A DNA stretch of 64,000 nt, taken from positions 1-64,000 of the forward strand of contig NW_027555034.1 in NCBI RefSeq assembly GCF_964656455.1, written 5' to 3'. Below the pieces are notes generated by a model. It worked only from the letters and a program-made list of their open reading frames with translations, made no database searches and had not been told where the DNA came from. Shown here piece by piece: positions 32,806 to 45,857 of this stretch. Origin of the DNA: Halichoerus grypus (Eukaryota; Chordata; Mammalia; Carnivora; Phocidae). Position 1 is the first letter of the stretch, and every line of letters begins with the position of its first letter. Both the position numbers and the translations under genes were made by a program.

Positions 32806-34731
32806 AAAGGCTCAATATGATTTTTTAAAACATCAGTTGCATTTCTATACAGTAACAATGAGACAGAAGAAAGAGAAATTAAGGAATTGATCCCATTTAC
32901 AGTTGCACCAAAACCCATAAGACACCTAGGAATAAACCTAACCAAAGAGGAAAAGGATCTCTACTCGAAAAACTAAAGAACACTTTTGAAAGAAATTGAG
33001 GAAGACACAAAGAAATGGAAAAATATGACATGTTCACGGATTTGAAGAAGAAATATTAGTTAAAATGTCTTATGCTACCCAGAGCAAGCTACACATTCAA
33101 TGCAATCTCTATCAAAACGCCATTGACATTTTTCACAGAGCTGGAGCAAATAATCCCAAAATTTGTATGGACCAGAAAAGATCCAGAATAGCCAGAGGAA
33201 TGTTGAAAAAGAAAACCAAAGCTGGTGGCATCACGGTTCTGGACTTCAAGCTCTCTGACAAAGCTGCAATCATCAAGACAGCATGGCACTGACACAAAAA
33301 CAGACAGACATCAATGGAACAGTATAGAGAACCCAGAAAGGGACCCTCAACTCTATTGTCAACTAATTTTCGACAAAGCAGGAAAGAAAATCCAAAAGAA
33401 AAAAAGTCTCTTCAACAAATGACGTTGGGATAATTGGACAGCCACACGGAGAAGAATGACACTGGACCATTTCCTTACACCATACACAAAGATAAACTCA
33501 AAATGGACGAGAGACCTAAATGGGAGACAGGAATCCATCAAAATCTTAGAGGAGAACACAGCAACAATCTCTTAGACCTCGGCTGCAGCAACTCTTGCTA
33601 GACACATCTCCAAAGGCAGGGAAACAAAAGCAAAAGTGAACTATTGGGACTTCATCAAGATAAAAAGCTTTTGCCCGGCAAAGGAAACAGTCAGCAAAAC
33701 CAAAAGGCAACCTATGGGATGGAAGGAGATATTTGCAAATAACTTATCAGATAAAGGGCTAATAACCAAAATCTATAAAGAACTTATCAAACTCAGCACC
33801 CAAAAAACCAAATAATCCAGTGAAGAAATCTGCAGAAGACATGAAGAGACATTTCTCGAAAGAAGACCTACAAATGGCCAACAGACACATGAACAAATGC
33901 TCCACATCACTCAGAATCAGGGAAATCCAAATCAAAACCTCAATGAGATACCACCTCACACCAGTCAGAATGGCTAAAATTAACAAGTCAGGAAATGGCA
34001 GATGTTGGCAAGGATGCAGAGAAAGGGGAACCCTCCTACACTGTTGGTAGGAAGGCAAGCTGGTGCAGCCAATCTGGAAAACAGTAGGGAGGTTCCTTAA
34101 AAAGTTAAAAATAGGGCTACCCTCTGACTCAGCAATTGCATTACTAGGTATTTACCCCAAAGATACAAAGATAGTGATCCGAAGGGGCACATACACCCCA
34201 ATACATATTGCAGCAATGCCCACAATAGCCAAACTGTAGAAAGAGCCCGAATGCCCCACGACAGATGAATGGATAAAGAAGATGTGGTATATGTACACCA
34301 TGGAATATTACTCAGCCATCAAAAAGGATGATTGCTTACCATTTACATCACCGGGGATGGAACTGGAGGGTATTATGCTAAGCGAAATAAGTCAATGAGA
34401 GAAAGACAATTGTCGTATGGTTTCACTCACATGTGGAATGTAAGAAACAGCACAGAGGACCATAGGGGAAGGGAGAGAAAACTGAATGGGAAGTCACAGA
34501 GAAGAAGAAAAACCATCACAGACTCTTAACTATAGGAAATAAACTGAGGGTTGCTGGAGGTGGATGGAGTGATGGGGTAAGTGGGGGATGGGCATTAAGT
34601 AGGGCATGTGATGTTATGAGCACTGGGTGTTAGATGAAACTGATGAATTATTGAGCCCTACATCTGAAACTAATGTTGTACTCTATGTTGGCTAATTAAA
34701 TTTAAATTAAAAAAGGAAAAAACAAAGGAAA
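32806..34731 (+). mobile_element. LINE-1 ORF2 C-terminal region and 3' UTR, unit 4
   Basis: Unit-1 states in the middle (GCCACACGGAG, GAACTATTGGG), then the TGGTAGGAAG stop as in units 2, 5 and 6. Confidence 0.9.
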
Positions 34732-35275
34732 ATAATTTAAATAAATCAATTATCAATGAAAATATCAAGTATTCAGAAATCTGCCCAAAAATATGCAAAA
34801 CCTCTATAGGATAGACCAATGGAAAACACTAAAAAGTTCAGAAAGACAACACACCATACATGGCTATTAATTCACATCAGAAGAGGCAGAAAGACGGAGG
34901 GTATGGAATTTAAAATACACTCACCTTTCCATGTAAAAACAAATGCAACTGGTCCCTGCCACAAAAACCCCATCGAGGTTTCCAAATTATCCAGATGTTA
35001 CCTTCCCGATCTCTGGCCATTCTTGGTTTTGTTTGTTTGCTTGCTTCTTTGGTTGGTTGATCTTCTAGTTATAAAAACAGTTTCGGTTGTCAAGAAGACA
35101 GAAGATAAAGAACAAGCTAACTGAATATCTGCCTTCTTGGTTGGTGTGCCTTGGAAAGTGAATGTGTGACGGACGAGAGCTGAAGTCACTGACAATGCCT
35201 CATCCATTCCGCCCTCAGCGAACCCCATCATGATGGAGTTCAAGCCATCTCGGGATGTCCTCTTATCCTTGAATT

Positions 35276-35486
35276 GAAATAGTTCTGGAGGCTGCAAGTC
35301 GAGATCAAAGTGTGGTGTCGTCAGGGTTGGTTCCTCCTGAGGGCCGTGAGGGAGAATGTGTTCCACTGTCTCTCCCAGCTTCTGGGGCTTTGGTGGCAAT
35401 CTTTGGCATCTATTGGCTTGTAGAAGCATCACCCCAGTCTCTGCCTGTATCCTCACATGGCGCTCTCCCTGTCTGTGCTTCAAATC
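35276..35486 (-). mobile_element. Probable MaLR LTR fragment, unit 4
   Basis: Same as unit 1 within the fragment. Just outside it, GCCATCTCGGGATGTCC and TTTCCAAAAG are the unit 2/4/5/6 states. Confidence 0.35.
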
Positions 35487-35843
35487 ATTCTTGTTTCCAA
35501 AAGATACCTAATGATCTAGAGAAATTTTATTATATATAATATATGTATATAATAGACATGACATATTACATTAAATTGAAAAATAGGCATACAAAACAGT
35601 TGTATGATCCCAATTTTATAAAAATAACAATGTATGCATTTTTAAAAGATTAAAATGCAACAAAAACAGTGCTCCTACATGATTCTTTTACGTTTCTGTT
35701 TTCTAAATTTTTCACTGAGAGCAAATACTACTTTTACAGTATGACACGTAAACAAATGTACTAAATGAATAAAGTGTGGATAGAAATCCTTTAAGTAAGA
35801 GGCTCTGGTACGTGTGAGAGATACAAAGAGATTTCCACTTCAT

Positions 35844-36006
35844 AACAACAGCCACACAAGGAGCACTTGTTATGCACCATGTGATGCTCTAAGAGCTCTC
35901 TTTGTGTAACTCACAAAAGCCATGTGAGGCCAATACTATTTTATGCCCATTTCACAGATGAGGAAAGAGCTGGATAGTCAGCAGATCCAGGCTGGTTCAA
36001 GGATCA
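35844..36006 (+). mobile_element. MIR SINE, unit 4
   Basis: Same as unit 2. Confidence 0.8.
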
Positions 36007-36786
36007 AGGTAACATCATCTGTCTACTTGCTCACTTGTCTGTTGGAATTTGGTTTTTCAAACACAGGTTGCTGCCAGCACAACGACATTCATTTTGTTTG
36101 GTAATGGGGCAGAGGAAGAAACTAGTGGGTCAGTATCGTTATGTGTTAGTTTCCATGGGATCCAATAAGTCCTTGGTTTGCATTTTTCACTTTTAACCTT
36201 AGAAAGCATTTTGTTTACTCCTGCCCTGCTACTGTTTCACCCTAAAAATCACAGTGGGCACAATCAAGCAGGAGTTTCAACTCCACTCCACTCTATGGCC
36301 TCCCCAGCCCTTCCGGTGAAAGGAATCAGCAGGGCGGGAGAACGAACTGGCTCAGGTCCCGGCACGGGTGGTCCCATCCCACCGTGGTCCAGCCGGGAGA
36401 CCTTCTGTATTTGCTCCATCTACAAAGTGAGCTATCTGTGTAGATCTCCACCAGCTCCTTTCGGAAAGCCACAGCTGGTGGGTGGTAGAGCTGAGCTCAA
36501 CCTCTAGGTCTCAACTTTAAATCAGACTAATATTTAAGGTTCTTCTTCCTTCTGTGAAGGACAAGGTCACAGTATTTCTCCTCATGTTGTCTTATAACAA
36601 GCTCTGTTCACCAGTTAGGATTTCTAAATCAGCTGTCGTTCTGTTCACTCCTTGATGTGTCACATAAAGAGCCAACTGATGGCTTGGTGTCTGTGTGCAT
36701 CTGCACCATTTGGAGGAATCATGGGTTTTGGAACACTCTGCGGATACCCAATGCAGCCACCTCTCCTCCCAGATTTCTTGATCATC

Positions 36787-37671
36787 TTTATTTTTTATTT
36801 TATTTTATTTTATTTTAATGTTATGTTAGTCACCATACTTCATTAGTTTTTGATGTAGTGTTCCACGATTCATTGTTTTCATATAACACCCCGTGCTCCA
36901 TGCGGTACGTGTCCTCCTTCATACCCATCACCAGGCTAACCCATCCCCCCACCCCCCTCCCCTCTAAAACCCTCAGCTTGTTTCGCAGAGTCCGCGGTCT
37001 CTCACGGTTCAACTCCCCCTCCGATCTCCCCCGCTTCATTTTTCCATTCCTTCTCCTAATGTCCTCCATGCTATTCCTTATGTTCCACAAATAAGTGAAG
37101 CCATGTGATAATTGACTTTCTCTGCTTGACTTATTTCACTCAGCATATTCTCCTCCAGTCCCATCCATGTTGATGCAAATGGTGGGTATTCATCCTTTCT
37201 GATGGCTGAGTAATATTCCATTGTATATATGGACCACATCTTCTCTAGCCATTCATCTGTTGAAAGGCATCTCAGCTCTTTCCACAGTTTGGCTATTGTG
37301 GACATTGCTGCTATGGACATTGGGGTGCATATGGCCCTTCTTTTCACTACATCTGTGTCTTTGGGGTTAATACCCAGTAGTGCAATTGCTGGGTCATAGG
37401 GTAGCTGTATTTTTCACTTTTTGAGGAACCTCCACACTGTTTTGCAAAGTGGCTGTACCAACTCGTATTCCCACCAACAGTGTAAGAGGGTTCCCCTTTC
37501 TCCACATCCTCTCCAACATTTGTTGTTTCTTGCCTTGTCAATTCTTGCCATTCTAACTGGTGTAAGGTGCTATCTCAATGTGGTATTGACTTGAATTTCC
37601 CTGATGGCTAATGATGTTGAACATTTTTTCATGTGTCTGTTAGCCATTCCTATGTCTTCTTTGGATATATT
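36787..37671 (-). mobile_element. LINE-1 3' end, minus strand, unit 4
   Basis: One private change, G at 37316, which would turn a Phe codon of the relic ORF2 frame into Ser. Confidence 0.9.
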
Positions 37672-37695
37672 TCTATATAGAGTGTAGATATAGAG

Positions 37696-38148
37696 ATACA
37701 TATGGTATTTCTGTATACCAGTGACAAAGAGTTTCCAAATGAAATTTAAATAAATTATGAATACCATTTACATCAACGTGGATGCAACTAGAGGATATTA
37801 TGCTGAATGAAATAAGTCAGTCAGAGAAAGACAATTATATGGTTTCACTCATATGTGGAATATAAGAAACAGTGCAGACGATCATAAAAGGGAGGGAAAA
37901 TTGAAAGGAAAGAAATCAGAGAGGGAGACAAACCAAGAGATGCTTAACTATAGGAAACAAACTGAGGGATCCTGGAGGGGATGTGGGGTTGGGGGTCAGA
38001 TAAATGGGTGATGGGCATTAAGGAGGGCACCCGATGTGATGAGCACTGGGTGTCATATGCAACTAATGATAGCTGAACTCTACATCTGAAACTAATGATG
38101 TACTATGTGTTTGCTAATTGAACTAAATTAAAAAAAATTTAAAAAGAA
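37696..38148 (+). mobile_element. LINE-1 3' end, plus strand, unit 4
   Basis: Same as unit 1. Confidence 0.85.
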
Positions 38149-38303
38149 CCTGGCTGGCCTCCCCTCCCCCGGCCCAACTGCTCTGCCCTGGTTGCCGGGC
38201 ACCGTTGACCTCATGGGTGGAACTCTCCACAGGGTTCTGAGTGGTCAGTTGCGGCCACAGGACTCTGGCGCTCGGAGACAGAGCTGTGGAGCCCGACGCA
38301 GCC

Positions 38304-39887
38304 ATGGAGGGCCCCCCCTCGGCCGCCGGATCCACTTGCCAGCTGGTGTTGGAGCACCTGTGGGAGGCGCTGCTGCTGATTTCTGGAAGCTGGGGACACA
38401 GCCCGAGTCTCCCCGTGTTGCCCTGGGCGGTGCTCGTATGGACTGTGCTGCTGGTTCTCCTCGTGAAGAGACGACTCACTCGAAGAAGCGCGAAGGCGCT
38501 GGGCCACAGGGGCTCTGCCCGCCACGAAGTGTGTGGAGCCCGCCGTGAGGAGAGTGGCCCAAGCACACAAGCCGAGGCCGCCCTCAGGCCGCCCGCGGTG
38601 GTGGCCAGTCCTCCCTCGTTACAAGCCCTGTGCTTGTCAGCAATGAACGCAGACCTGAGCAGGCTGGTGCTTAGGGACACTGTCATCTCTCTGAGGAAGG
38701 CACTGAAGAGCCAGCCTCCCGACCTGCCCCAGGTCCCTGGGGAAAAACCCATCCTCAGAACATCGGAGAAGGATGGAGAACAGCTTCTGAGGAAAAGAAC
38801 GGAGGATCGGAGTGAAAACCCTCCTTTTCCAGAAGGACCCGAACCGCTCAACCAAGACGTTTCGAGATGGAGGCAGAAAGGGCAGGAGAAGGAGGGGGAA
38901 GAAAGGCTGGAGCCGTCGAAGGCATGCATGGAGCCGGTCCCGAAAGATCAAGCCAGCCAGTCCCCGTCCAGGGCCGGACCCGGGCTGCAGGCCGTCCCCC
39001 CGCCTGACCTCCCTGCACAGCACGCCGGTGCCGGGAGCCGGGGAGTCCAGCCAAAGAGGGGAGCAGGAAATGGCGATCAGCCCGCCCATCGGGCAGCAGT
39101 GGATCTGAAGGGCGTCCCTGAGGATGCTGGCTGCCCTCGGTCCCCTCCAAGTCCCGAAGGGGAACAGCAACACAGAGCCAGACGACTGTGCGCAGAAAGG
39201 CGAGAGATGGCGGAGCTGACACGACAAATCCGCAGCCTGCAAACCCAGGAAGCCTCTTTGCAGAAGGAAACTTCACAGCTGGACAGGGAGATTCAGCCGC
39301 TGAAGCTGAAACTTCAGAACCCCCTGGATGAACAGGACCAATACATCCTGCAACTTCACCAAAAAGTGTTTCAAGCGGAAGCTCAGTGCTTGGAAATGAA
39401 GAAGAAACTGGCCAGCGCGCAAAGAGAAATGAACTTCACGTGCCAGAGACGCAACCTCTACAAGAAGATGGCCCAAGACCTGGGCAAGGAGCTGGAGAGA
39501 AGCAGCTCCTACTATCGCAAGCTGGTCCTCTTCCATCACGAAAGAGTCACAAGGAGCTGGGTGGGAGCTGCGTCCAGAGAGAGGGAGTTCCAGGAGCTAA
39601 GGAAAGAGAATGATCGCTTGAGGCGGATGCTAGCCGGTGTGGAGTCCAGCTGCCGGCCTGTCCTGTGGGACCCTCTGGGTCCTGCTGCTCCGCCCACAGC
39701 CCACGCAGGCTGGGGAGTGTCGGGGGGTCCCCGGGGTCATCTGGCCCCCAGGGGGGAGGGAAGGCCCACCGTGAGGGCCCCGGGACCCGGAGTCGCCTGC
39801 AGGGGTGACCGGGCTCAGGGCAGCTGGGGCTCTGAGCCGCCACAGCCCGGCTCAGCATCTGCGCGGAGCTCCGTGAAGAACGTCTGA
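38304..39887 (+). CDS. cTAGE5/MIA2-like protein, intronless, copy 4
   Basis: Same 527-residue product, intact from ATG to TGA, although the LINE-1 half of this unit is of the unit-2 subtype. Leader and 3' UTR also match copy 2 on the lines compared. Confidence 0.82.
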   Translation: MEGPPSAAGSTCQLVLEHLWEALLLISGSWGHSPSLPVLPWAVLVWTVLLVLLVKRRLTRRSAKALGHRGSARHEVCGARREESGPSTQAEAALRPPAVVASPPSLQALCLSAMNADLSRLVLRDTVISLRKALKSQPPDLPQVPGEKPILRTSEKDGEQLLRKRTEDRSENPPFPEGPEPLNQDVSRWRQKGQEKEGEERLEPSKACMEPVPKDQASQSPSRAGPGLQAVPPPDLPAQHAGAGSRGVQPKRGAGNGDQPAHRAAVDLKGVPEDAGCPRSPPSPEGEQQHRARRLCAERREMAELTRQIRSLQTQEASLQKETSQLDREIQPLKLKLQNPLDEQDQYILQLHQKVFQAEAQCLEMKKKLASAQREMNFTCQRRNLYKKMAQDLGKELERSSSYYRKLVLFHHERVTRSWVGAASREREFQELRKENDRLRRMLAGVESSCRPVLWDPLGPAAPPTAHAGWGVSGGPRGHLAPRGEGRPTVRAPGPGVACRGDRAQGSWGSEPPQPGSASARSSVKNV

Positions 39888-40256
39888 TGGCTCTCTCTCT
39901 AGTGAAACGGCTACTCTTTCGGAACTGACGCCACAGTGACTCTCCGCAGGATAGCGGTGTAACCCCATCGCGGACTGTGTAACTAGAGCTTCGTCCACAT
40001 GGTCATGAAGACATAGCTTCCCTGCCGGACGCTTTAGAACTGTCTGCTGTGGGTACGGTGTTCGGATTGAAATTCATGCCACTGGGACTGAAGACATCCT
40101 CTATCGTGGACATGCATAGAGACTTTCAAACAAGACCATTTCTGTGCTCTAGGACTAGGGTTACAGTTCCGCAGAAATAACTCAGTATTTATGTGAACAA
40201 AATGTGATTGCCTTAAAAAAAGAGAGAGAGAAAAACCTTAAACAAAACAACATCTC
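39888..40256 (+). other. Retrocopy 3' UTR and A-rich tail, copy 4
   Basis: Matches copy 1; the A-rich run is at 40215-40249. Confidence 0.55.
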
Positions 40257-40283
40257 ACTCAAACTGTATGAAATAGTTAGTGT

Positions 40284-40474
40284 AGTCCTACATTCAAATT
40301 TTAGTCCTAAAACTCATATTTTAGTCGTCAATTCAAATTTTAGTCCTAAATTCAAATTTTAGTCTTAAATTCAAATTTTGGTCCTGCATTCACATTTTAG
40401 TCCTAAGTTCATATTTTAGTTCTGAATTCATATTTTAGTCCTAAATTCATAGCATTAGTTTAGTCTTAAATTTA
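40284..40474 (+). repeat. 19-bp minisatellite, unit 4
   Basis: Same number and order of variant repeats. Confidence 0.9.
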
Positions 40475-40786
40475 TAGATAGGAAAACTTAGGAATTTGCA
40501 ACCATTTCTTCCTTGTTCTGCCATTTTTTTCTTCTTAGCCTTTGTTGTTTTGTTTAAGATACTGTTTGTTGTTTAACATTTATGAATTGTATGCAGTCAA
40601 AATACAAAGTTTTCTCCTGATAACAAGCATACACTCCCATGCACGTGGGCATGTGCACACGCACACACCCCAGGATGCAGAATCTAGACTACTGTAGTTG
40701 TTTTATGAGTACCTGAAAATGTAAAAATAGAATTGACCATTTTAAAAATTGCTTAGAGATAAATAAATTACTGAAAGGAAAAAACG

Positions 40787-42800
40787 TGTGTGTGCAATGT
40801 GTAAAGAGAGGACAGGCTCCTTGATGTTCTGCACAGAGAGCAGAGTGTCCCGATGGACCAGGGAAGATCCCAGGCAGGAGCGCTTCTCCCACACGGTGCG
40901 GAGTTGGAGGCCGGGGGACAGTCCCCAGCTACAGCAGGGAAGAGGGCAGGACCAAGGAGGGGGCTCCCAGCCTCCAGCCACAGGGGGAGGCGGTCCCACC
41001 CCTGGGCCTGGAGGGAGGACAGGGAAGTGGCATCTGCTGAGCCCAGTGGGGGGCTGTCCCAGGAATGGGGCAAAGTGCCCCCCCTCTGCCATCCAGACCT
41101 CCATGGACTGCTGGGCAAGGAGGCAGCCCCCAGAGGGCCTGAGTGCAGGTAGGGGAGTCAGCCTCGGGCACAGGGCAGGCAGAAAAGGGTCCAGGAGCAA
41201 TTTGGAGAAGGACGCGCACTCATGATTCTATTTGATCCAAAGTGTGCCTGTGTGTATTATTTGCTTTCATTCGCACCCACATATGTAGTGAGTATCTCTG
41301 CAGCTTCGAAGATGTCTTTAGCGCTGTCCTGCAGCATGGGGTGGGGCCCGAGGAGCCCCAGGGCTTCCGTCCTAGTGGGGGCAAGGCCAGGGAATCAAGA
41401 ACAAGGGCACAAGGAATAGCAATCTCTGCTCTGCAGAGAATTCCAATAGGGTGATGACTACAGGGGTCAGGGGCCACAACCAGAGGGGACATTCAGGCTG
41501 AGATGAAGGTCACAGGAGGTAGTCTGGGAGAGCAGGGGGCAGAATGTTCCAGGCAGGGAGCACAGGAGTATAAAGGCCGAGGCAGGGCTGTGCTGCCGGG
41601 GCTGGGGAAACCGGGCACAGGTGACAGGGAAGGGGGCGGGCAGCAGGGCCCCTGCACAGAGCTCTCCCTCGTGCAGGGTAGAGACACCCGGGGCGGGTGT
41701 AGACCTGGAGACAGGGGCTGGTGGCTGGGCACGGGTGTGATGTGTGTTCTGCACAGATCTGCGTGGCTTTGGGGACAAGGGAACGAGGGGAGGGGGAGAC
41801 GGGGCTGGATTCTGGGAGAGGGCTCACGGGGTCTGCATGGAGCACTGGGGGCTGGCACTGGGGTGGTCATCATGGAGATGGAGGGGGAGGACAGATCGGG
41901 GCTGTGTTGGGGCAGTTGGGGGGGTCAGAGGAGAGGCAGGAAGAAAGACTCCCACCTTCTGTAAGATCGCTGTGTGTTGTCTGGGCGTCCTCAAGGAACC
42001 CTTAGAAAAATCTCTGCGTGGGGCCCTGAGGAGAGTCAGCAAGGCATGGACCCATTGCACGCAGTGGGGAGCCCGCTTTCTGAGGAGTGCGGCGTGGAGT
42101 AGGCCTGTCCATTTGGGCTCCCGCCAGGTTTCCACCGTCCCTGACGGCCCTCGTGAGCAGGTGGTCTCACCTCCGAGCTGCTCCCACAACAGGGACCCCA
42201 AGGGCAGCTTCGGGAGGGGCTGGAGTGCAGGGGGAGGATTTCCAAGGGGACGCACGTCCTACCTGATGGAGCCGACGCTGCTACCAGCGGGAACCACGAC
42301 AAATACGACGTGTCCTCCCACAGAGTCACAGGCAGCAGGAGAGAGAGGCTCAGGGGCTGGAAGTGCTCCTGAAGGGGGCATGTGCCCTCACTGCTGGGCC
42401 ACTCCGGCTCTCTAACTGTCCCTGCTGCAGGCTGGGGTGGGGTGGCAGGGCAGGGGGCCTCTCCGGACGAGGAGGCCTCTGAGCTGAATACTGATAGATG
42501 AGCAGGAGTCCCCGATGGTGCTTTCACAGTTTAAAGAGCAGAGGAGTCCTTGGAGACCTTGTCACAGAACGATTCCGACTCCTCAGGTTGTGGAGCTGAA
42601 ACTCAGCACGGCCTCCACGTGAGCTCTATGTTGGGACCAGACACGGAGTAGCAAGGGTCCTTAGATGACGATCGGAGAGAAGCGGGGGCAGTTGGTTGAT
42701 ACAGGGGATTTTCTGGCAGAAGGCACAGCACAGGCCAGACACAGGGCCGAAAACAGTCTAGTCTCAGTGAGCAAGGCGAGTTTGTGCAGTTAGCTTTCTG
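40787..42800. other. GC-rich linker between genes 4 and 5
   Basis: Same content; CAGGCCAGACAC near its end agrees with units 1, 6 and 7. Confidence 0.6.
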
Positions 42801-43376
42801 GAGTCCAGTGCCGATGGGCTCATAAGGGAATTCTACCAAACATTTCAAGACGAATTAACACCTATTTTTCTGAAGTGGTTTCAAAAAATAGAAATGGAAG
42901 GAAAACTTCCAAACTCATTCTATAAGGCCAGCATTACCTTGATCCCCAAATCAGACAAAGACCCCAATGAAAAGAATTTCAGACCAATATGCCTGATGAA
43001 AATGGATGCAAGACTGTTGAATCACAGATCTGTACCTCCGAAACAAATCATGCAATATATCTTAAGAAAGAAAAAAGAAGAAGAAGGAGATAGCAGGAGG
43101 GGAAGAATGAAGGGGGGCAAATGGGAGGGGGAGACGAACCATGAGAGACGATGGACTCTGAAAAATAAACTGAGGGTTCTAGAGGGGACGGGGGTGGGAG
43201 GATGGGTTAGCCTGGTGATGGGTATTAAAGAGGGCACGTTCTGCATGGAGCACTGGGTGTTATGCACAAACAACGAATCATGGAACACTGTATCTAAAAC
43301 TAATGATGTAATGTATGGGGATTAACATAACAATAAAAAATTTTTTAGAATTAAAAAAATAAAAAAATAATTCCTA
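42801..43376 (+). mobile_element. LINE-1, internally deleted, unit 5
   Basis: Junction codon CAA as in unit 1, with TATTAAAGAGG as in unit 3. ACATTTCAAGAC at 42841-42852 is shared only with unit 6. The A-rich tail differs in its base pattern (TTTTTTAGAATT). Confidence 0.88.
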
Positions 43377-43387
43377 AAAAAATAATA

Positions 43388-45313
43388 AAGTGCTCAATAT
43401 GATTTTTTAAAACATCAGTTGCATTTCTATACACTAACAATGAGACAGAAGAAAGAGAAAATAAGGAATTGATCCCATTTACAGTTGCACCAAAACCCAT
43501 AAGACACCTAGGAATAAACCTAACCAAAGAGGAAAAGGATCTCTACTCGAAAAACTAAAGAACACTTATGAAAGAAATTGAGGAAGACACAAAGAAATGG
43601 AAAAATATGACATGTTCACGGATTTGAAGAAGAAATATTAGTTAAAATGTCTTATGCTACCCAGAGCAAGCTACACATTCAATGCAATCTCTATCAAAAC
43701 GCCATTGACATTTTTCACAGAGCTGGAGCAAATAATCCCAAAATTTGTATGGACCAGAAAAGATCCAGAATAGCCAGAGGAATGTTGAAAAAGAAAACCA
43801 AAGCTGGTGGCATCACGGTTCTGGACTTCAAGCTCTCTGACAAAGCTGCAATCATCAAGACAGCATGGCACTGACACAAAAACAGACAGACATCAATGGA
43901 ACAGTATAGAGAACCCAGAAAGGGACCCTCAACTCTATTGTCAACTAATTTTCGACAAAGCAGGAAGGAAAATCCAAAAGAAAAAAAGTCTCTTCAACAA
44001 ATGACGTTGGGATAATTGGACAGCCACACGGAGAAGAATGACACTGGACCATTTCCTTACACCATACACAAAGATAAACTCAAAATGGACGAGAGACCTA
44101 AATGGGAGACAGGAATCCATCAAAATCTTAGAGGAGAACACAGCAACAATCTCTTAGACCTCGGCTGCAGCAACTCTTGCTAGACACATCTCCAAAGGCA
44201 GGGAAACAATAGCAAAAGTGAACTATTGGGACTTCATCAAGATAAAAAGCTTTTGCCCGGCAAAGGAAACAGTCAGCAAAACCAAAAGGCAACCTATGGG
44301 ATGGAAGGAGATATTTGCAAATAACTTATCAGATAAAGGGCTCATAACCAAAATCTATAAAGAACTTATCAAACTCAGCACCCAAAAAACCAAATAATCC
44401 AGTGAAGAAATCTGCAGAAGACATGAAGAGACATTTCTCGAAAGAAGACCTACAAATGGCCAACAGACACATGAACAAATGCTCCACATCACTCAGAATC
44501 AGGGAAATCCAAATCAAAACCTCAATGAGATACCACCTCACACCAGTCAGAATGGCTAAAATTAACAAGTCAGGAAATGGCAGATGTTGGCAAGGATGCA
44601 GAGAAAGGGGAACCCTCCTACACTGTTGGTAGGAAGGCAAGCTGGTGCAGCCAATCTGGAAAACAGTAGGGAGGTTCCTTAAAAAGTTAAAAATAGGGCT
44701 ACCCTCTGACTCAGCAATTGCATTACTAGGTATTTACCCCAAAGATACAAAGATAGTGATCCGAAGGGGCACATACACCCCAATACATATTGCAGCAATG
44801 CCCACAATAGCCAAACTGTAGAAAGAGCCCGAATGCCCCACGACAGATGAATGGATAAAGAAGATGTGGTATATGTACACCATGGAATATTACTCAGCCA
44901 TCAAAAAGGATGATTGCTTACCATTTACATCACCGGGGATGGAACTGGAGGGTATTATGCTAAGCGAAATAAGTCAATGAGAGAAAGACAATTGTCGTAT
45001 GGTTTCACTCACATGTGGAATGTAAGAAACAGCACAGAGGACCATAGGGGAAGGGAGAGAAAACTGAATGGGAAGTCACAGAGAAGAAGAAAAACCATCA
45101 CAGACTCTTAACTATAGGAAATAAACTGAGGGTTGCTGGAGGTGGATGGAGTGATGGGGTAAGTGGGGGATGGGCATTAAGTAGGGCATGTGATGTTATG
45201 AGCACTGGGTGTTAGATGAAACTGATGAATTATTGAGCCCTACATCTGAAACTAATGTTGTACTCTATGTTGGCTAATTAAATTTAAATTAAAAAAGGAA
45301 AAAACAAAGGAAA
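43388..45313 (+). mobile_element. LINE-1 ORF2 C-terminal region and 3' UTR, unit 5
   Basis: Holds most of the private unit 5/6 changes: C at 43434, A at 43461, G at 43967, T at 44210 and C at 44343, all within the first 960 bp of the element. The remainder matches unit 4. Confidence 0.9.
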
Positions 45314-45857
45314 ATAATTTAAATAAATCAATTATCAATGAAAATATCAAGTATTCAGAAATCTGCCCAAAAATATGCAAAACCTCTATAGGATAGACCA
45401 ATGGAAAACACTAAAAAGTTCAGAAAGACAACACACCATACATGGCTATTAATTCACATCAGAAGAGGCAGAAAGACGGAGGGTATGGAATTTAAAATAC
45501 ACTCACCTTTCCATGTAAAAACAAATGCAACTGGTCCCTGCCACAAAAACCCCATCGAGGTTTCCAAATTATCCAGATGTTACCTTCCCGATCTCTGGCC
45601 ATTCTTGGTTTTGTTTGTTTGCTTGCTTCTTTGGTTGGTTGATCTTCTAGTTATAAAAACAGTTTCGGTTGTCAAGAAGACAGAAGATAAAGAACAAGCT
45701 AACTGAATATCTGCCTTCTTGGTTGGTGTGCCTTGGAAAGTGAATGTGTGACGGACGAGAGCTGAAGTCACTGACAATGCCTCATCCATTCCGCCCTCAG
45801 CGAACCCCATCATGATGGAGTTCAAGCCATCTCGGGATGTCCTCTTATCCTTGAATT

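Larger units (their letters stand above)
31747..42328 (+). repeat. Macrosatellite unit 4
   Basis: Fourth full copy. The first LINE-1 piece carries the unit-2 variant block, while sites near offsets 1710 and 1900 (GCCACACGGAG, GAACTATTGGG) agree with units 1, 5 and 6 instead. A private G lies at 37316 inside the minus-strand LINE-1. Confidence 0.97.
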
